A stretch of 64,000 nt of DNA from Carpediemonas membranifera. Lineage: Eukaryota > Fornicata. This document shows, piece by piece, positions 30,154 to 38,817 of the stretch (position 1 is its first letter; each line of letters opens with the position of its first letter). The stretch spans positions 372,001 to 436,000 of the forward strand of contig JAHDYR010000066.1 of NCBI GenBank assembly GCA_019828565.1. Reading direction: 5' to 3'. The position numbers and the translations under genes are program-made. The notes below the pieces were generated by a model. The model was not told the DNA's origin. It worked only from the letters and a program-made list of their open reading frames with translations, and searched no databases.

Positions 30154-31775
30154 TCATTCAGCAACACCGACGATCTCGATGGTAGTGGCGCCCAAGAACT
30201 CCGGTGTGACCCACTCGACCGGGGTCGGGGCCCCCACCACCGTTGTGGGCCCGTGAACCCCGAGCTCCTCGTCCCAGTTCATCCCCAGCCCGAACCACCG
30301 AACCCCGGCCTTCACCCAGCAGCAGTCGTACTGGGTCCTCATGTCGGCCATGACGGCCAGGAGCTCCCATCTGACGAGGGTCCCGCCGCTGGCCCATGTC
30401 CCGCACGTGGTCCCGTCTTCACGGATAAACGCCCAGACGAACTGACTGATGGCGACGCCCTTGATCGCCCAGGGCAGGTTGAGTGGGACCGCCGCGGGGC
30501 ACTCGGTCAGGCCATGGAGGAAGCGGCCGCCAAGCATGCCGACCTTGCCAGCGTACAGGAGCCGGTCGCCGCTGAGGAAGACGGTGAAGTCGGACATGCA
30601 CCAGGCCCGGACCGCAGGAAACGGAGCCTGGGTATAGTTCACGATGTCGTCCGTCGCCTGCCCGAGTCCCAGCTGGCCGTGGTGGTTGCGGCCGGCCAGC
30701 AGCGTCAGGTCGCGGCAACGCACGGCCGTGTAGTCGGGGCAGCTCACGAGCTCCTCGGGGGTGAAGCGGGGCGGTAGGGTGACCTCCGTGAAGAGTCGGA
30801 CCTGGAGCGCGGTGTCCGTGCCCATGCCGAGTCGACCATGACTGTTGTCCCCCGCCACCACGGTGCCCCAGGCCGTCACCAGCATCGTCTCCGTCGCCGT
30901 GAGGAAGATGGACTGGATAAGCCGGTGCTTCTGTTGCGGTAGAAGGCTGGCCTCCCCCTCGGCGACACGGGGGGCATCGAACCCGAGCCGCGTCGGGTAT
31001 ACTGGGTGGTTGTGCCCCAGCCCGAGATTATACAACTCGTTGCTGCCCCAACCATACATGCCCCGGGGTGTAAGGGCTATGGCGTGGGCCCCGACGGTGT
31101 GGAGCTCGACGACGGGGGGACCCGGACCCACTGGTACCTGGGAATGACGCCCTCGATGGATATGACCCCGGTCATGCGGTTCTTGTTGTCGCCACGGGCA
31201 TAGAGTCGGCCGGCGTACCGTCTAAAGTGCACCATGGATAGGTGTACAGCCGCCCGGCAGTACTCGCCATCCTTATCAGCAACATGCATGGAGAAAAACG
31301 TCTTCCGGCATAGGAACCACAGACACTTGTCCTGGGCCGTGTACCGCTTGTTACAGCGGTTGACACGAACGTCCTCCCTGTTGTCCAGGTCCGGGTCGGC
31401 CCCAGCCTCCAGCATCAGCGCCCACACCGTGCCCTGAAGCAGCGTGTACAGTCGGGCGGGCAGGTTCTGAGTGCCACTAAGCGGGATGTTCATGCTCAGC
31501 TCCGGACCTGGCACTGTCAGCATTCCAATGGCCAGGGCAACATGGGCAAAGGCCACTTCATTCTCGAGAGTGATGGAGCGGAGCATATCCAGCAACTCTT
31601 CGATGTTTGGCGTGTCTACTGGCTTGATATGTCCCGCATGTTGTATCAGACACTGCTTGTGGTGCTCAAGGTGGTACGCTCGCGACAGAATCGACGGTAT
31701 GTCGCCGGGAATGCGCGACGTTTCGGAAATTGCACGCTGGATGACTTGTTTCAACAACTGTTCAGCGGCTGTCAT
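30154..31775 (-). CDS. RCC1-repeat protein, apparent frameshift in a G6 tract
   Basis: Two overlapping frames form one ~540-residue protein. The N-terminal part starts at the ATG at 31775 (MTAAEQLLKQVIQRAISE) and has no clear domain. The C-terminal part contains RCC1-type blades (HAIALTPRGMYGWGSNELYN, LGLG; VTAWGTVVAGDNSHGRLGMG; LLAGRNHHGQLGLG). The frame changes at the run of six G at 31114-31119. One extra base there would join VRVP to PVVELHTVGAHAIAL, a normal RCC1 blade. No intron signals fit, so either the assembly lost one base in the homopolymer or the gene is mutated. RCC1 propellers act as GTPase exchange factors or scaffolds; which applies here is unknown. Confidence 0.7.
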
Positions 31776-32428
31776 GTTTGAATTCAAATTGGTTTAGGTT
31801 ACAATGGATGAAAGTTGTGCTTCCAACAACTGGTCGTCTGTTTGGGTAAGGAGTCAACCACGGTCAAACGACCCGCCAGCCGTGGATGATCCCAGCAAAT
31901 GACCGCATATGGCAGGTGTTTGGAGCGGCAATAGGGCATGGCCGTTCTATCGGCGCGTAAGAGGGAAGCCTGCCGACATCTCTGCCAGCCGGCCAACAAT
32001 GGACTGGGAGGGTGGGCACGGGACAGGCGGCCTTGTCGAAGGTACAGCGGGTGCCGTGACGACGACCGCGCTCTCTTCGCCCATCACCGCCCAGACGCCC
32101 AGATAAAATGGACCGATCAGATCATGCTGACTCTGGGTCGAGCAATGGCGATGGTATGGATGCCGGCGGATGTGCGTGTGTAGGGAGCGATATAGACCCA
32201 GCGGCGGTAGCTATTCACCTGCCACTTTGATTATCTCAAATTTGATTCACATGCACTTTTCTTGTTTTGAATCTCATGATCCCAGGTCCAAGATGCCGAA
32301 AATCTAACAATGTTGGAAGTCCAAGTGCATGACCAGCAGAGGGTGATGGTACAGCAAGTTGTGTCTGATCGAGTCAAACCAACACCAGTGCCGCAGGACA
32401 AGGCTCAAAATCCGAGCTAATTCTTACC

Positions 32429-33538
32429 ATGCCACAGTTCGGCGATACGGCTGGAACATTGCAGGGAATTACGCTCTATGACATTATATACGGCTGGGAC
32501 ATTCCGCCATGGGCCTATCGGATGCTTGCAGGCATTTCCGGAACTTTGTCCTTCATGGGGAGCAGCTACATCGTTATCAGCTGTCTCCTGTTGACCTTCG
32601 GCATTGTGAAGCAAAGGTATGTTACTTCCGCCACCCTTTATGCAGCACGCAGACGACGAATGTCAGCCTCGTTCTATCCCTGTCCCTTGCTGATTTTTTC
32701 AGCTCGTTCAGCTGTTCGCCCCCCATCCCCCCATTCTCACACAGACATGACCATCTTCTTCAATCTCCACAACAGGTTTTGGATTGTTTGCAAGCTCCAG
32801 GCCTTCTGGATGCAACTCTTTGAGCTTGCCTCAATTTTTAACACGGGCGCTATCGCGTTCTATTTGCTGAACTCCATCATCTTCCGACTCAAAGGCAGGG
32901 TGCTGTCCGTTGTGAACGGCTTCTGGATCATTGTCGCGTGGACCATCCCCATCATCATGGCCGTCACCCTCTTCCCACTGGGCGGGTACGGCCCCTCGGG
33001 CCCCTGGTGCTGGGTGAACGTCGTGGAGTTCAAGTTCTTCTTCTTCTACAACTACCTGTTCGTGATTGTCATCCTCAACATCCTCATCTACATCGCCGTC
33101 TTCACCTACCTCTCCCTCCTCGGCCGGAAGGTATCCCGCACCAACCGGCACACGGTGAGGTTTGCCCGGTCTCTACTGGCGTACATGGTCGTGTTCTTCG
33201 GAGTATGGTCTGTCCCAGTCATCTACCGTCTGCTGTCCCTCGCAGTCGACGTCGACACCCCCCTGCTAGTAATCCCCATGACCATCCTCAACCCGTGCGG
33301 CGGCATCTTCAATGGCCTGATCTACGGCTACTTCGCTAGGGTCCACCAATCCTGGTTGAAGTGGATCGATCGAAAGCGACGCACAATAACAACACAGAAC
33401 CCTCTCAGCAACAAACGGCCCATCCCCCGGAACTCCAGCGCCATATCGGTCGACCCGCTCGGCGTAGACATCCCTGTTGTTGCGACCGACTACCCGATGA
33501 CACCCGAGGAATTCGGCCACGTCGAGAACAACGTGTAG
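32429..33538 (+). CDS. cAMP-receptor-like seven-helix GPCR (two exons)
   Basis: A 7-transmembrane protein of the Dictyostelium cAR/CRL type. The whole span is open, but a canonical 159-nt intron at 32617-32775 (GTATGT...CCACAACAG) lies inside. Removing it deletes an implausible 53-residue hydrophilic insert between helices 1 and 2, joining KQR to FWIVCKLQAFWMQLFE. The spliced product has 316 residues. Helices read FSGT-like TM1 (GTLSFMGSSYIVISCLLLTF), TM2 ELASIFNTGAIAFYLL, TM3-4 FWIIVAWTIPIIMAVTLF, then the family's GPWCWV loop. TM5 is YLFVIVILNILIYIAVF, TM6 MVVFFGVWSVPVIYRLL, and TM7 ends NPCGGIFNGLIYGYFAR. The cytosolic tail is short and basic. The ligand is unknown. Confidence 0.85.
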   Translation: MPQFGDTAGTLQGITLYDIIYGWDIPPWAYRMLAGISGTLSFMGSSYIVISCLLLTFGIVKQRYVTSATLYAARRRRMSASFYPCPLLIFSARSAVRPPSPHSHTDMTIFFNLHNRFWIVCKLQAFWMQLFELASIFNTGAIAFYLLNSIIFRLKGRVLSVVNGFWIIVAWTIPIIMAVTLFPLGGYGPSGPWCWVNVVEFKFFFFYNYLFVIVILNILIYIAVFTYLSLLGRKVSRTNRHTVRFARSLLAYMVVFFGVWSVPVIYRLLSLAVDVDTPLLVIPMTILNPCGGIFNGLIYGYFARVHQSWLKWIDRKRRTITTQNPLSNKRPIPRNSSAISVDPLGVDIPVVATDYPMTPEEFGHVENNV

Positions 33539-33655
33539 TTTGTTTTTATGTAATCTAGGACGTGTCAGCGTGATACGTCAGTAAACGGTGTCCAAACGCC
33601 TCGTCAGTAGTTGTGTATCACATAAATGGCTCATGTTTATAAATCACTGCCCCCA

Positions 33656-33769
33656 AAATCGCCATGATGCCCTCATGTCCGCTACTCTCCTGGTGTATGA
33701 CAAGTGGAGCGTCAAGCTGGGACTGTTCAGCCCCCTGGAGCTTCTGCCAGTCGATCTGCCGGCCTGAGC
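33656..33769 (+). pseudogene. Fragment of a repeated gene 3' end
   Basis: A ~110-base stretch ending TGA at 33767-33769. From 33676 it encodes MSATLLVYDKWSVKLGLFSP, then LELLPV. This closely matches the C-terminal tail encoded on the minus strand at 63141-63361 (LMSATLLVYDRWAVRLNLFS, then PLEFIPGG). Upstream of 33676 the similarity continues at DNA level for ~20 bases but with an indel that breaks the frame, then stops. It is therefore a truncated copy. A solo Fanzor-element terminus lies 24 bases downstream. The parent gene's function is not recognised. Confidence 0.6.
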
Positions 33770-33793
33770 CAGCTGTTTACGTTGAGTACGTAA

Positions 33794-33868
33794 GCCCGAT
33801 TGTACAGACGAGGGCTGAAGTGGGTGAGTGGAGGTAGTGTGCCGCGCAGGATTAGAATTGTTGAGTCT
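33794..33868 (+). repeat. Solo 75-bp terminus of the Fanzor element
   Basis: Base-for-base identical over 75 nt to the outer ends of the Fanzor elements at 48521-48595 and (reverse complement) 63363-63437. Identity ends abruptly on the outer side after GTTGAGTCT. On the inner side it decays gradually into diverged but related sequence (the reverse strand still reads RLYNRAYVLNV against RLYNRAFVLSV). No Fanzor coding sequence remains here, so this is a remnant of an excised, truncated or incompletely copied element. It lies 57 bases upstream of the ERH start codon, in its presumed promoter. Confidence 0.85.
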
Positions 33869-33925
33869 ATGCGAGTCGTAGACAATAAACCATAAACTGC
33901 ACCAACGACGAGGTGAATATCAGCC

Positions 33926-34243
33926 ATGTCGCTGATATTCCTAATCCAAACTACGCAAGATGAGAGTAGTAGACGGTATTACCACTATGTCTCTTTAGAA
34001 GACTTCGCAGAGGGTGCTGTCACGATATATGAAGAAAACTTGGCCAAGCGCAACGAGGGAGTCAAATCCCGAGTTATCTATGATCTTGGAGACATTTCAA
34101 ACTTCTATGCTACTATTCCCGATGCGGCGCTGCTCATCCGTGAGCCCCGGCTGGACAACACCTACGTCCCCCAGGGCCCCCACTTCATCGTCGATACCGT
34201 CGTGCGGTACATGCGCCGCAAGGCATCCCAGTCCGTCCGGTAG
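33926..34243 (+). CDS. ERH: Enhancer of rudimentary homologue
   Basis: A 105-residue small nuclear protein of the ERH family, a homodimer linked to splicing and mRNA decay. The alignment is collinear with the family: IFLIQTTQDESSRRYYHYVS matches ILLVQPT...RTYADYES, EGAVTIYEENLAKRN matches EGVCKMYEEHLKR, and VIYDLGDISNFYATIPDAA matches ITYDISQLFDFIDDLAD. The C-terminus (YMRRKASQS) matches LLRRQAQQ. Length and N-terminus are normal and no intron is needed. The start lies just after the solo Fanzor terminus. Confidence 0.93.
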   Translation: MSLIFLIQTTQDESSRRYYHYVSLEDFAEGAVTIYEENLAKRNEGVKSRVIYDLGDISNFYATIPDAALLIREPRLDNTYVPQGPHFIVDTVVRYMRRKASQSVR

Positions 34244-34717
34244 TGGAATATGCGGTCTCGCTTCACACTCCATGCTCGAACGTCATCTTATCATGCCGCC
34301 CCAATGCTATGTTGTGGTTCAGCGGCTACGAACGACTGAGCTGCTTTTGCGTACATCATATGTAGCGCTTGAGCAAGCCTATCACTAAACATTTTCCCCG
34401 GCATTTTTTGTGTGACTCCTGGATTCGGCGATGAGACGATCTCGTGTTCGCGGATCAATTTCGAGAAAAGCAGAAAAGTCACTTCGTATTACTATGGCTC
34501 CGTAGGGCGTCTATACAACAGCCCCAGGACCCCCTTTTCAGCGTGGTAAGCGGCCGTTTGCGGGACTCGGCAGTGATCTTGACATTTGGGACTGGACGCA
34601 TCTAGCATCCGATAGAGGTAGAATGGACCGAACTCCACGACGCGTGTCATGCCAACTGTGTTGTGTCATCCCCCTAAATTGTTCCCTAAAATTCTGTCAG
34701 TGGAATACTACAAAAGA

Positions 34718-36112
34718 ATGGTTAGCGCCGTCCTCGCTGCTCTGAAACCGTTCATTAGCCTCCTGCCAGAAATCCCGACGCCTAAGAAGGCCATTCTCTT
34801 CCGCGAGAAGGTTTTCTGGACCTGCGTCGTCCTTACCCTTTTCCTAATCCTCTCGCAGGTGCCCCTGTACGGTATTCAGATTGCTGCTGGCACTGATCCC
34901 CTCTATTGGCTTCGTGTTATGCTTGCCTCCAACCGCGGTACCCTCATGGAGCTTGGTCTTGGCCCCGCCATCACCTCTGGCCTCATCCTCCAGCTCCTCA
35001 ACGGCGCTGGCATCCTGACCTACGACCAGAACAACAAGGAGGAGCGCGCTCTTTTCCAGGGCGCCCAGAAGCTCATCGGCTTCCTCATGACCCTCTTCCA
35101 GGCCTGCGCCTACACCCTCGGTGGCATGTACGGCCCCGTCGCCACCATCGGCGTCCCCACCGCCGTCCTCATCATTGCCCAGCTCACCATCACTGGCGTC
35201 ATCGTCAACCTCCTCGACGAGATGCTTACCAAGGGCTACGGCATGGGCTCTGGCTCCTCCCTCTTCATCGCCTGCAACGTCTGCGAGTCCATCGTTTGGA
35301 AGTCCTTCTCCATCACTACCATCGACATTGGCCGCGGCATTGAGTTCGAGGGCGCCGTCATCGCCTTCTTCCACTATCTTATCACCCGCCCCAACAAGCT
35401 CGAGGCCCTCCGCATCGCCATGTTCAGGTCTAACCTCCCGAACATGATGAACCTCATTGCCACCGTCGCCATCTTCGCCGTTGTCATCTACCTCCAGGGC
35501 TTCCGCGTTGAGCTCCGCTTCAACCACCGCCGCGCCCGCAACATGACGGTTGCCTACCCCATCAAGCTCTTCTACACGTCGAACGTCCCCGTCATGCTCC
35601 AGTCCGCCGTCATCTCGAACGTATTCATGTTCTCCCAGTTCCTGTTCAAGCGCTTCGGCTCGAACGTGTTCGTCCGCCTCGTCGGCGCCTGGAACGAGAC
35701 CGAGCAGGGCCAGCTCTACCCCTCCGGCGGCCTGATCTACTTCCTCTCCCCTCCCGCCTCGATGTACGCCGCCGTGCTCTCGCCCCTCCGCACCCTCGTC
35801 TACATCGTCTTCATGATCGCCACGTGCGGCCTCTTCTCCCGCCTCTGGATCGACTTCAGCGGCGGCTCTGCCCGTGAGGTCTCTGAGAACCTCAAGCGCG
35901 AGGGTCTGATGCTCGCTGGCCACCGTGACGACTCTATGGTTCGCGTGCTCAACCGCTACATCCCCGTCGCCGCTGTTGCTGGTGGTGTGATCGTCGGCGC
36001 GTTGACTGTCGCTGCGGATCTGATGGGCGCGATCGGGTCCGGCACCGGTATCCTGCTGGCCTCGACGACCATCTACTCCTTCATGGAGCAGTTCGCCAAG
36101 GAGTCCCTGTGA
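34718..36112 (+). CDS. SEC61A: Protein translocation channel subunit Sec61 alpha
   Basis: The ten-helix pore subunit of the ER Sec61 translocon. It has 464 residues from the ATG at 34718; the frame is open from 34649 but the extra 23 residues lack similarity. The N-terminus MVSAVLAALKPFISLLPEI matches the family's FLEVIKPFxxxLPEI. Plug and lateral-gate region motifs follow (LSQVPLYGI, LGLGPAITSGLILQLL, LLDEMLTKGYGMGSGSSLFI), then FRVELRFN in the ribosome-binding loop and KRFGSN. Codons are strongly biased to C-ending forms, consistent with high expression. The assignment is secure. Confidence 0.98.
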   Translation: MVSAVLAALKPFISLLPEIPTPKKAILFREKVFWTCVVLTLFLILSQVPLYGIQIAAGTDPLYWLRVMLASNRGTLMELGLGPAITSGLILQLLNGAGILTYDQNNKEERALFQGAQKLIGFLMTLFQACAYTLGGMYGPVATIGVPTAVLIIAQLTITGVIVNLLDEMLTKGYGMGSGSSLFIACNVCESIVWKSFSITTIDIGRGIEFEGAVIAFFHYLITRPNKLEALRIAMFRSNLPNMMNLIATVAIFAVVIYLQGFRVELRFNHRRARNMTVAYPIKLFYTSNVPVMLQSAVISNVFMFSQFLFKRFGSNVFVRLVGAWNETEQGQLYPSGGLIYFLSPPASMYAAVLSPLRTLVYIVFMIATCGLFSRLWIDFSGGSAREVSENLKREGLMLAGHRDDSMVRVLNRYIPVAAVAGGVIVGALTVAADLMGAIGSGTGILLASTTIYSFMEQFAKESL

Positions 36113-36325
36113 GCTTTTTAAACATACAATCGCACTGTTTGCTGTGACACGCCAGCAAGCTGACGGAGTTGTGGTGATTAAAGGAGACAACACTGCATGT
36201 GATGGCGAGTACCGGTTCTTGCTCGTCAATAATCGACAGCATCTTTCATAAAACACACACATCTTTCTGATTGCAAGCCTCATCAAAATTTTGTTGCCGA
36301 CTTCTGGACGCAATCGAACGAAGCG

Positions 36326-37072
36326 ATGGACAGCGAAGGATCGAACATGCAAAGGATACACATGCTCTCGAAGCGTCTGAGCAACTTGTCGTCAGATTTA
36401 GAAGGCAAAAAGTCCAGGCTGATGCACACAATCGAGCAACAGATCAAGCAGCTCTCTCAGAAGGTCGATCAGATGGAAATTGAGCGCGAGGAGAAGTACG
36501 CAGCGATCATGGCCTCTGTTGAGCACTTTGAGAGCGATGTTGGTACGTCTATGGCCGAGTTGGAAGACGTCTCCAAGGCGAACAGCGCTGACATCCAAAC
36601 CCTGGATGACACACTCCAGGGCACCCTCAAGGACATCAAGAACAGCAGGGGTGAGTACGAAAACCGTCTTAAGAACGCTCTGGGGACGCGGCTTGACGCT
36701 GTTCGTCGGGAGTGCACCGATGACGGCGAGAACTTCGTCTCTACCGTTGCCGAGCGGAATAAGCGCATGGACGCCGAACTGGACCGCATAGAGGCTGCTC
36801 TCGAGGAGAACCAGCGTGCATGGGATGAGGACTGCGACGCCGGGTTGCAGGAGGTCGGGGCCCAAATTGAGGCCGTGACCGCGGCCATTACCCAGAGCCG
36901 CGAGGAGCAGGAAGGCGCCGAGACTCGCTGGCTGAAGAATTTGGACGAGATGAGCGTGCGCATGCGGGATGCTCTGAAGGCTGAGGCTGCCGAGCGGGCA
37001 GAGGTCGAGGAGACGCTCGTCAGCTTGCTCGAGACTACGTGCATCAAGATCAAGGAGGCCGAGGCCTTGTAG
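36326..37072 (+). CDS. SF-assemblin / beta-giardin-like filament protein
   Basis: A 248-residue, almost entirely alpha-helical protein with a short Ser/Met-rich head and a rod of continuous heptads. The head-rod junction (MLSKRLSNLSSDLEGKKSRL) and the repeat of basic and acidic blocks match the striated-fibre assemblin family. That family includes the giardins of the Giardia ventral disc and the flagellar-root fibres of other protists. The length is typical (~270). TGTAAAA follows the stop codon. It supports a flagellate with basal-body-associated striated fibres and fits a fornicate origin, although SF-assemblins also occur in algae and apicomplexans. Confidence 0.85.
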   Translation: MDSEGSNMQRIHMLSKRLSNLSSDLEGKKSRLMHTIEQQIKQLSQKVDQMEIEREEKYAAIMASVEHFESDVGTSMAELEDVSKANSADIQTLDDTLQGTLKDIKNSRGEYENRLKNALGTRLDAVRRECTDDGENFVSTVAERNKRMDAELDRIEAALEENQRAWDEDCDAGLQEVGAQIEAVTAAITQSREEQEGAETRWLKNLDEMSVRMRDALKAEAAERAEVEETLVSLLETTCIKIKEAEAL

Positions 37073-37429
37073 GTCGTCTGTAAAACTACGCATCTTAGCC
37101 TGGCTGGCGTTTGGTCGGCGTCTGCCGTCAATGATGTGTCGACTGGTAATAAGCGAGGCAACGGGCGGGCAGAGCCAGCACTGGCGACATGTGTTGTGCA
37201 GACGCTCTTTATGCAGTTCTGCCCCCCCCGTCATGTTTGGACGGTCACTGCCGCGAGCTCATCCAACCTCGACTATGCAACCATAGCTCGACCCAGCATT
37301 TTTCTGGACTATGGACTGTTACAATTACGCCGAACATGACCTACTGCGCATACACCCGGCATTACCGGGCCAAGTGGGTCTGAGCTGCCAGCCCCGCACT
37401 TTAGTCCTCGTCATTCCGAAAGCAGGCAA

Positions 37430-38471
37430 ATGGATACACGCATGGAGACAGAGCGTCCATTTGATTACCGGAACAGAGGAGCAGGTAACACAGACCTGCA
37501 TACAGAGACAGAATTGTCGCATGGCGAAACACTCTCCCTCGGCGAAGCGATCAATGCTGTCGAAGTTGACGAGGATCGCCGCTTCGTTTGCGAGTACTGC
37601 AACTCGGCATTTAGGCAAAAGAGCCATCTTACTCAACACATGTTTGTCCCGCCTTCGGCCTGGTGAAGTCCCGGCCATTCCCTGCACCTTCCACAGCAAA
37701 TCAGTGCACCTGAAGGAGAAGCCCTTCCACTGCGAGCAATGCCAGCAGAGCTTCGCGCTCAAGGGTGATCTCAACCGCCACATCCGCAGTGTCCATCTGA
37801 AGGAGCGCCCGTTCCGCTGCGACTATGACGGGTGCGACCGGTCCTTCTCCACGGCACGGCACCTGAGACGGCACCAGCTCATCCACACGGGCGAGAAGCC
37901 GTTCGCCTGCCCATACGACTCGTGCGATTACCAGAGCACGCGGCTGTGCAACCTCTACGGCCACATCCGCCGCAAGCACCGCGACGACGCGGACGTCCTG
38001 ATCCATCGGGCGAAGACCAAGTACTCCAAGCGCAAGTCCCATGCGCCTGAGGAGCCCTACCAACCCGTGAAGGTGGAGCAGGTTCCTGACAACCCCGTCG
38101 AGGTCGTCCAGGGGATGTGGGTCCACAACCCTCCCGTCCAGCAGTGCCAGTGCCAGGACAGGTCTGAGTGCACCAGGGTCAGGCTGCCCTCCAGCGAGGC
38201 GTACGGCAGCTGCCTGCTGGGCGAGTCGAGCGGCGCCACGTGCCACCTCTGCTCACTGGCGGCTGAGCCCCTCCCTGTCGGCACTGACCCAGTCCCCATG
38301 AACATGGAGGTGCCGCTGCCCGGCCTGGCGATGGGTATGAACGCGTTTGACTTCAACCAGCCGGCAGTCTTCGACCCCCCCGGGCTGGACAGCAACATCC
38401 CGATGAGGATCCCGTCTGCGGTGCGGCTGACCGGGTTTGACCTTATGGACGGGTTTAACGGCTACTTCTAG
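37430..38471 (+). CDS. C2H2 zinc-finger protein, four fingers (two exons)
   Basis: A probable sequence-specific transcription factor of 328 residues. Exon 1 is 37430-37641, the intron is 37642-37696 (55 nt, GTTTGT...CTTCCACAG) and exon 2 is 37697-38471. Splicing completes the first finger (CEYCNSAFRQKSHLTQHIKS, then VH), which the unspliced frames would break. Fingers 2-4 follow with canonical linkers: HLKEKPFHCEQC, HLKERPFRCDYDGC, HTGEKPFACPYDSC. The C-terminal ~150 residues contain several Cys (QCQCQDRSEC, CHLCS) and acidic/Pro stretches suitable for an activation region. The ATG at 37430 is the start of the finger-bearing frame. Confidence 0.88.
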
Positions 38472-38817
38472 GCCCATATCCCGTATCCTTTCGATTTAGC
38501 GCGTTTTATAAATATCCAACGAGTCACCGAGATCCATGGTTGAAATCGAGGAATTGGGGCGGCGGCGGTGTTCACTCGCCACTCTGATGCGGCCCGACGC
38601 CTTTTTCTGGGATCAAATTTGTATGTGCTATTTTCAGCGTTGCCACAATACTACTGTACCCCGACTCTGGCGTCCCGGGCCGAAACACACAGGGCCCGAA
38701 GCAGTACCCCGAGACTTGCGATCGGCGTGGCCAGGTCGCGCGCGGTCCTCGGGGCAGCGGATAATGACGATTTCAAGATATGGCGCATGCCGCGAGGACT
38801 GAACAATTTCTGTATCC

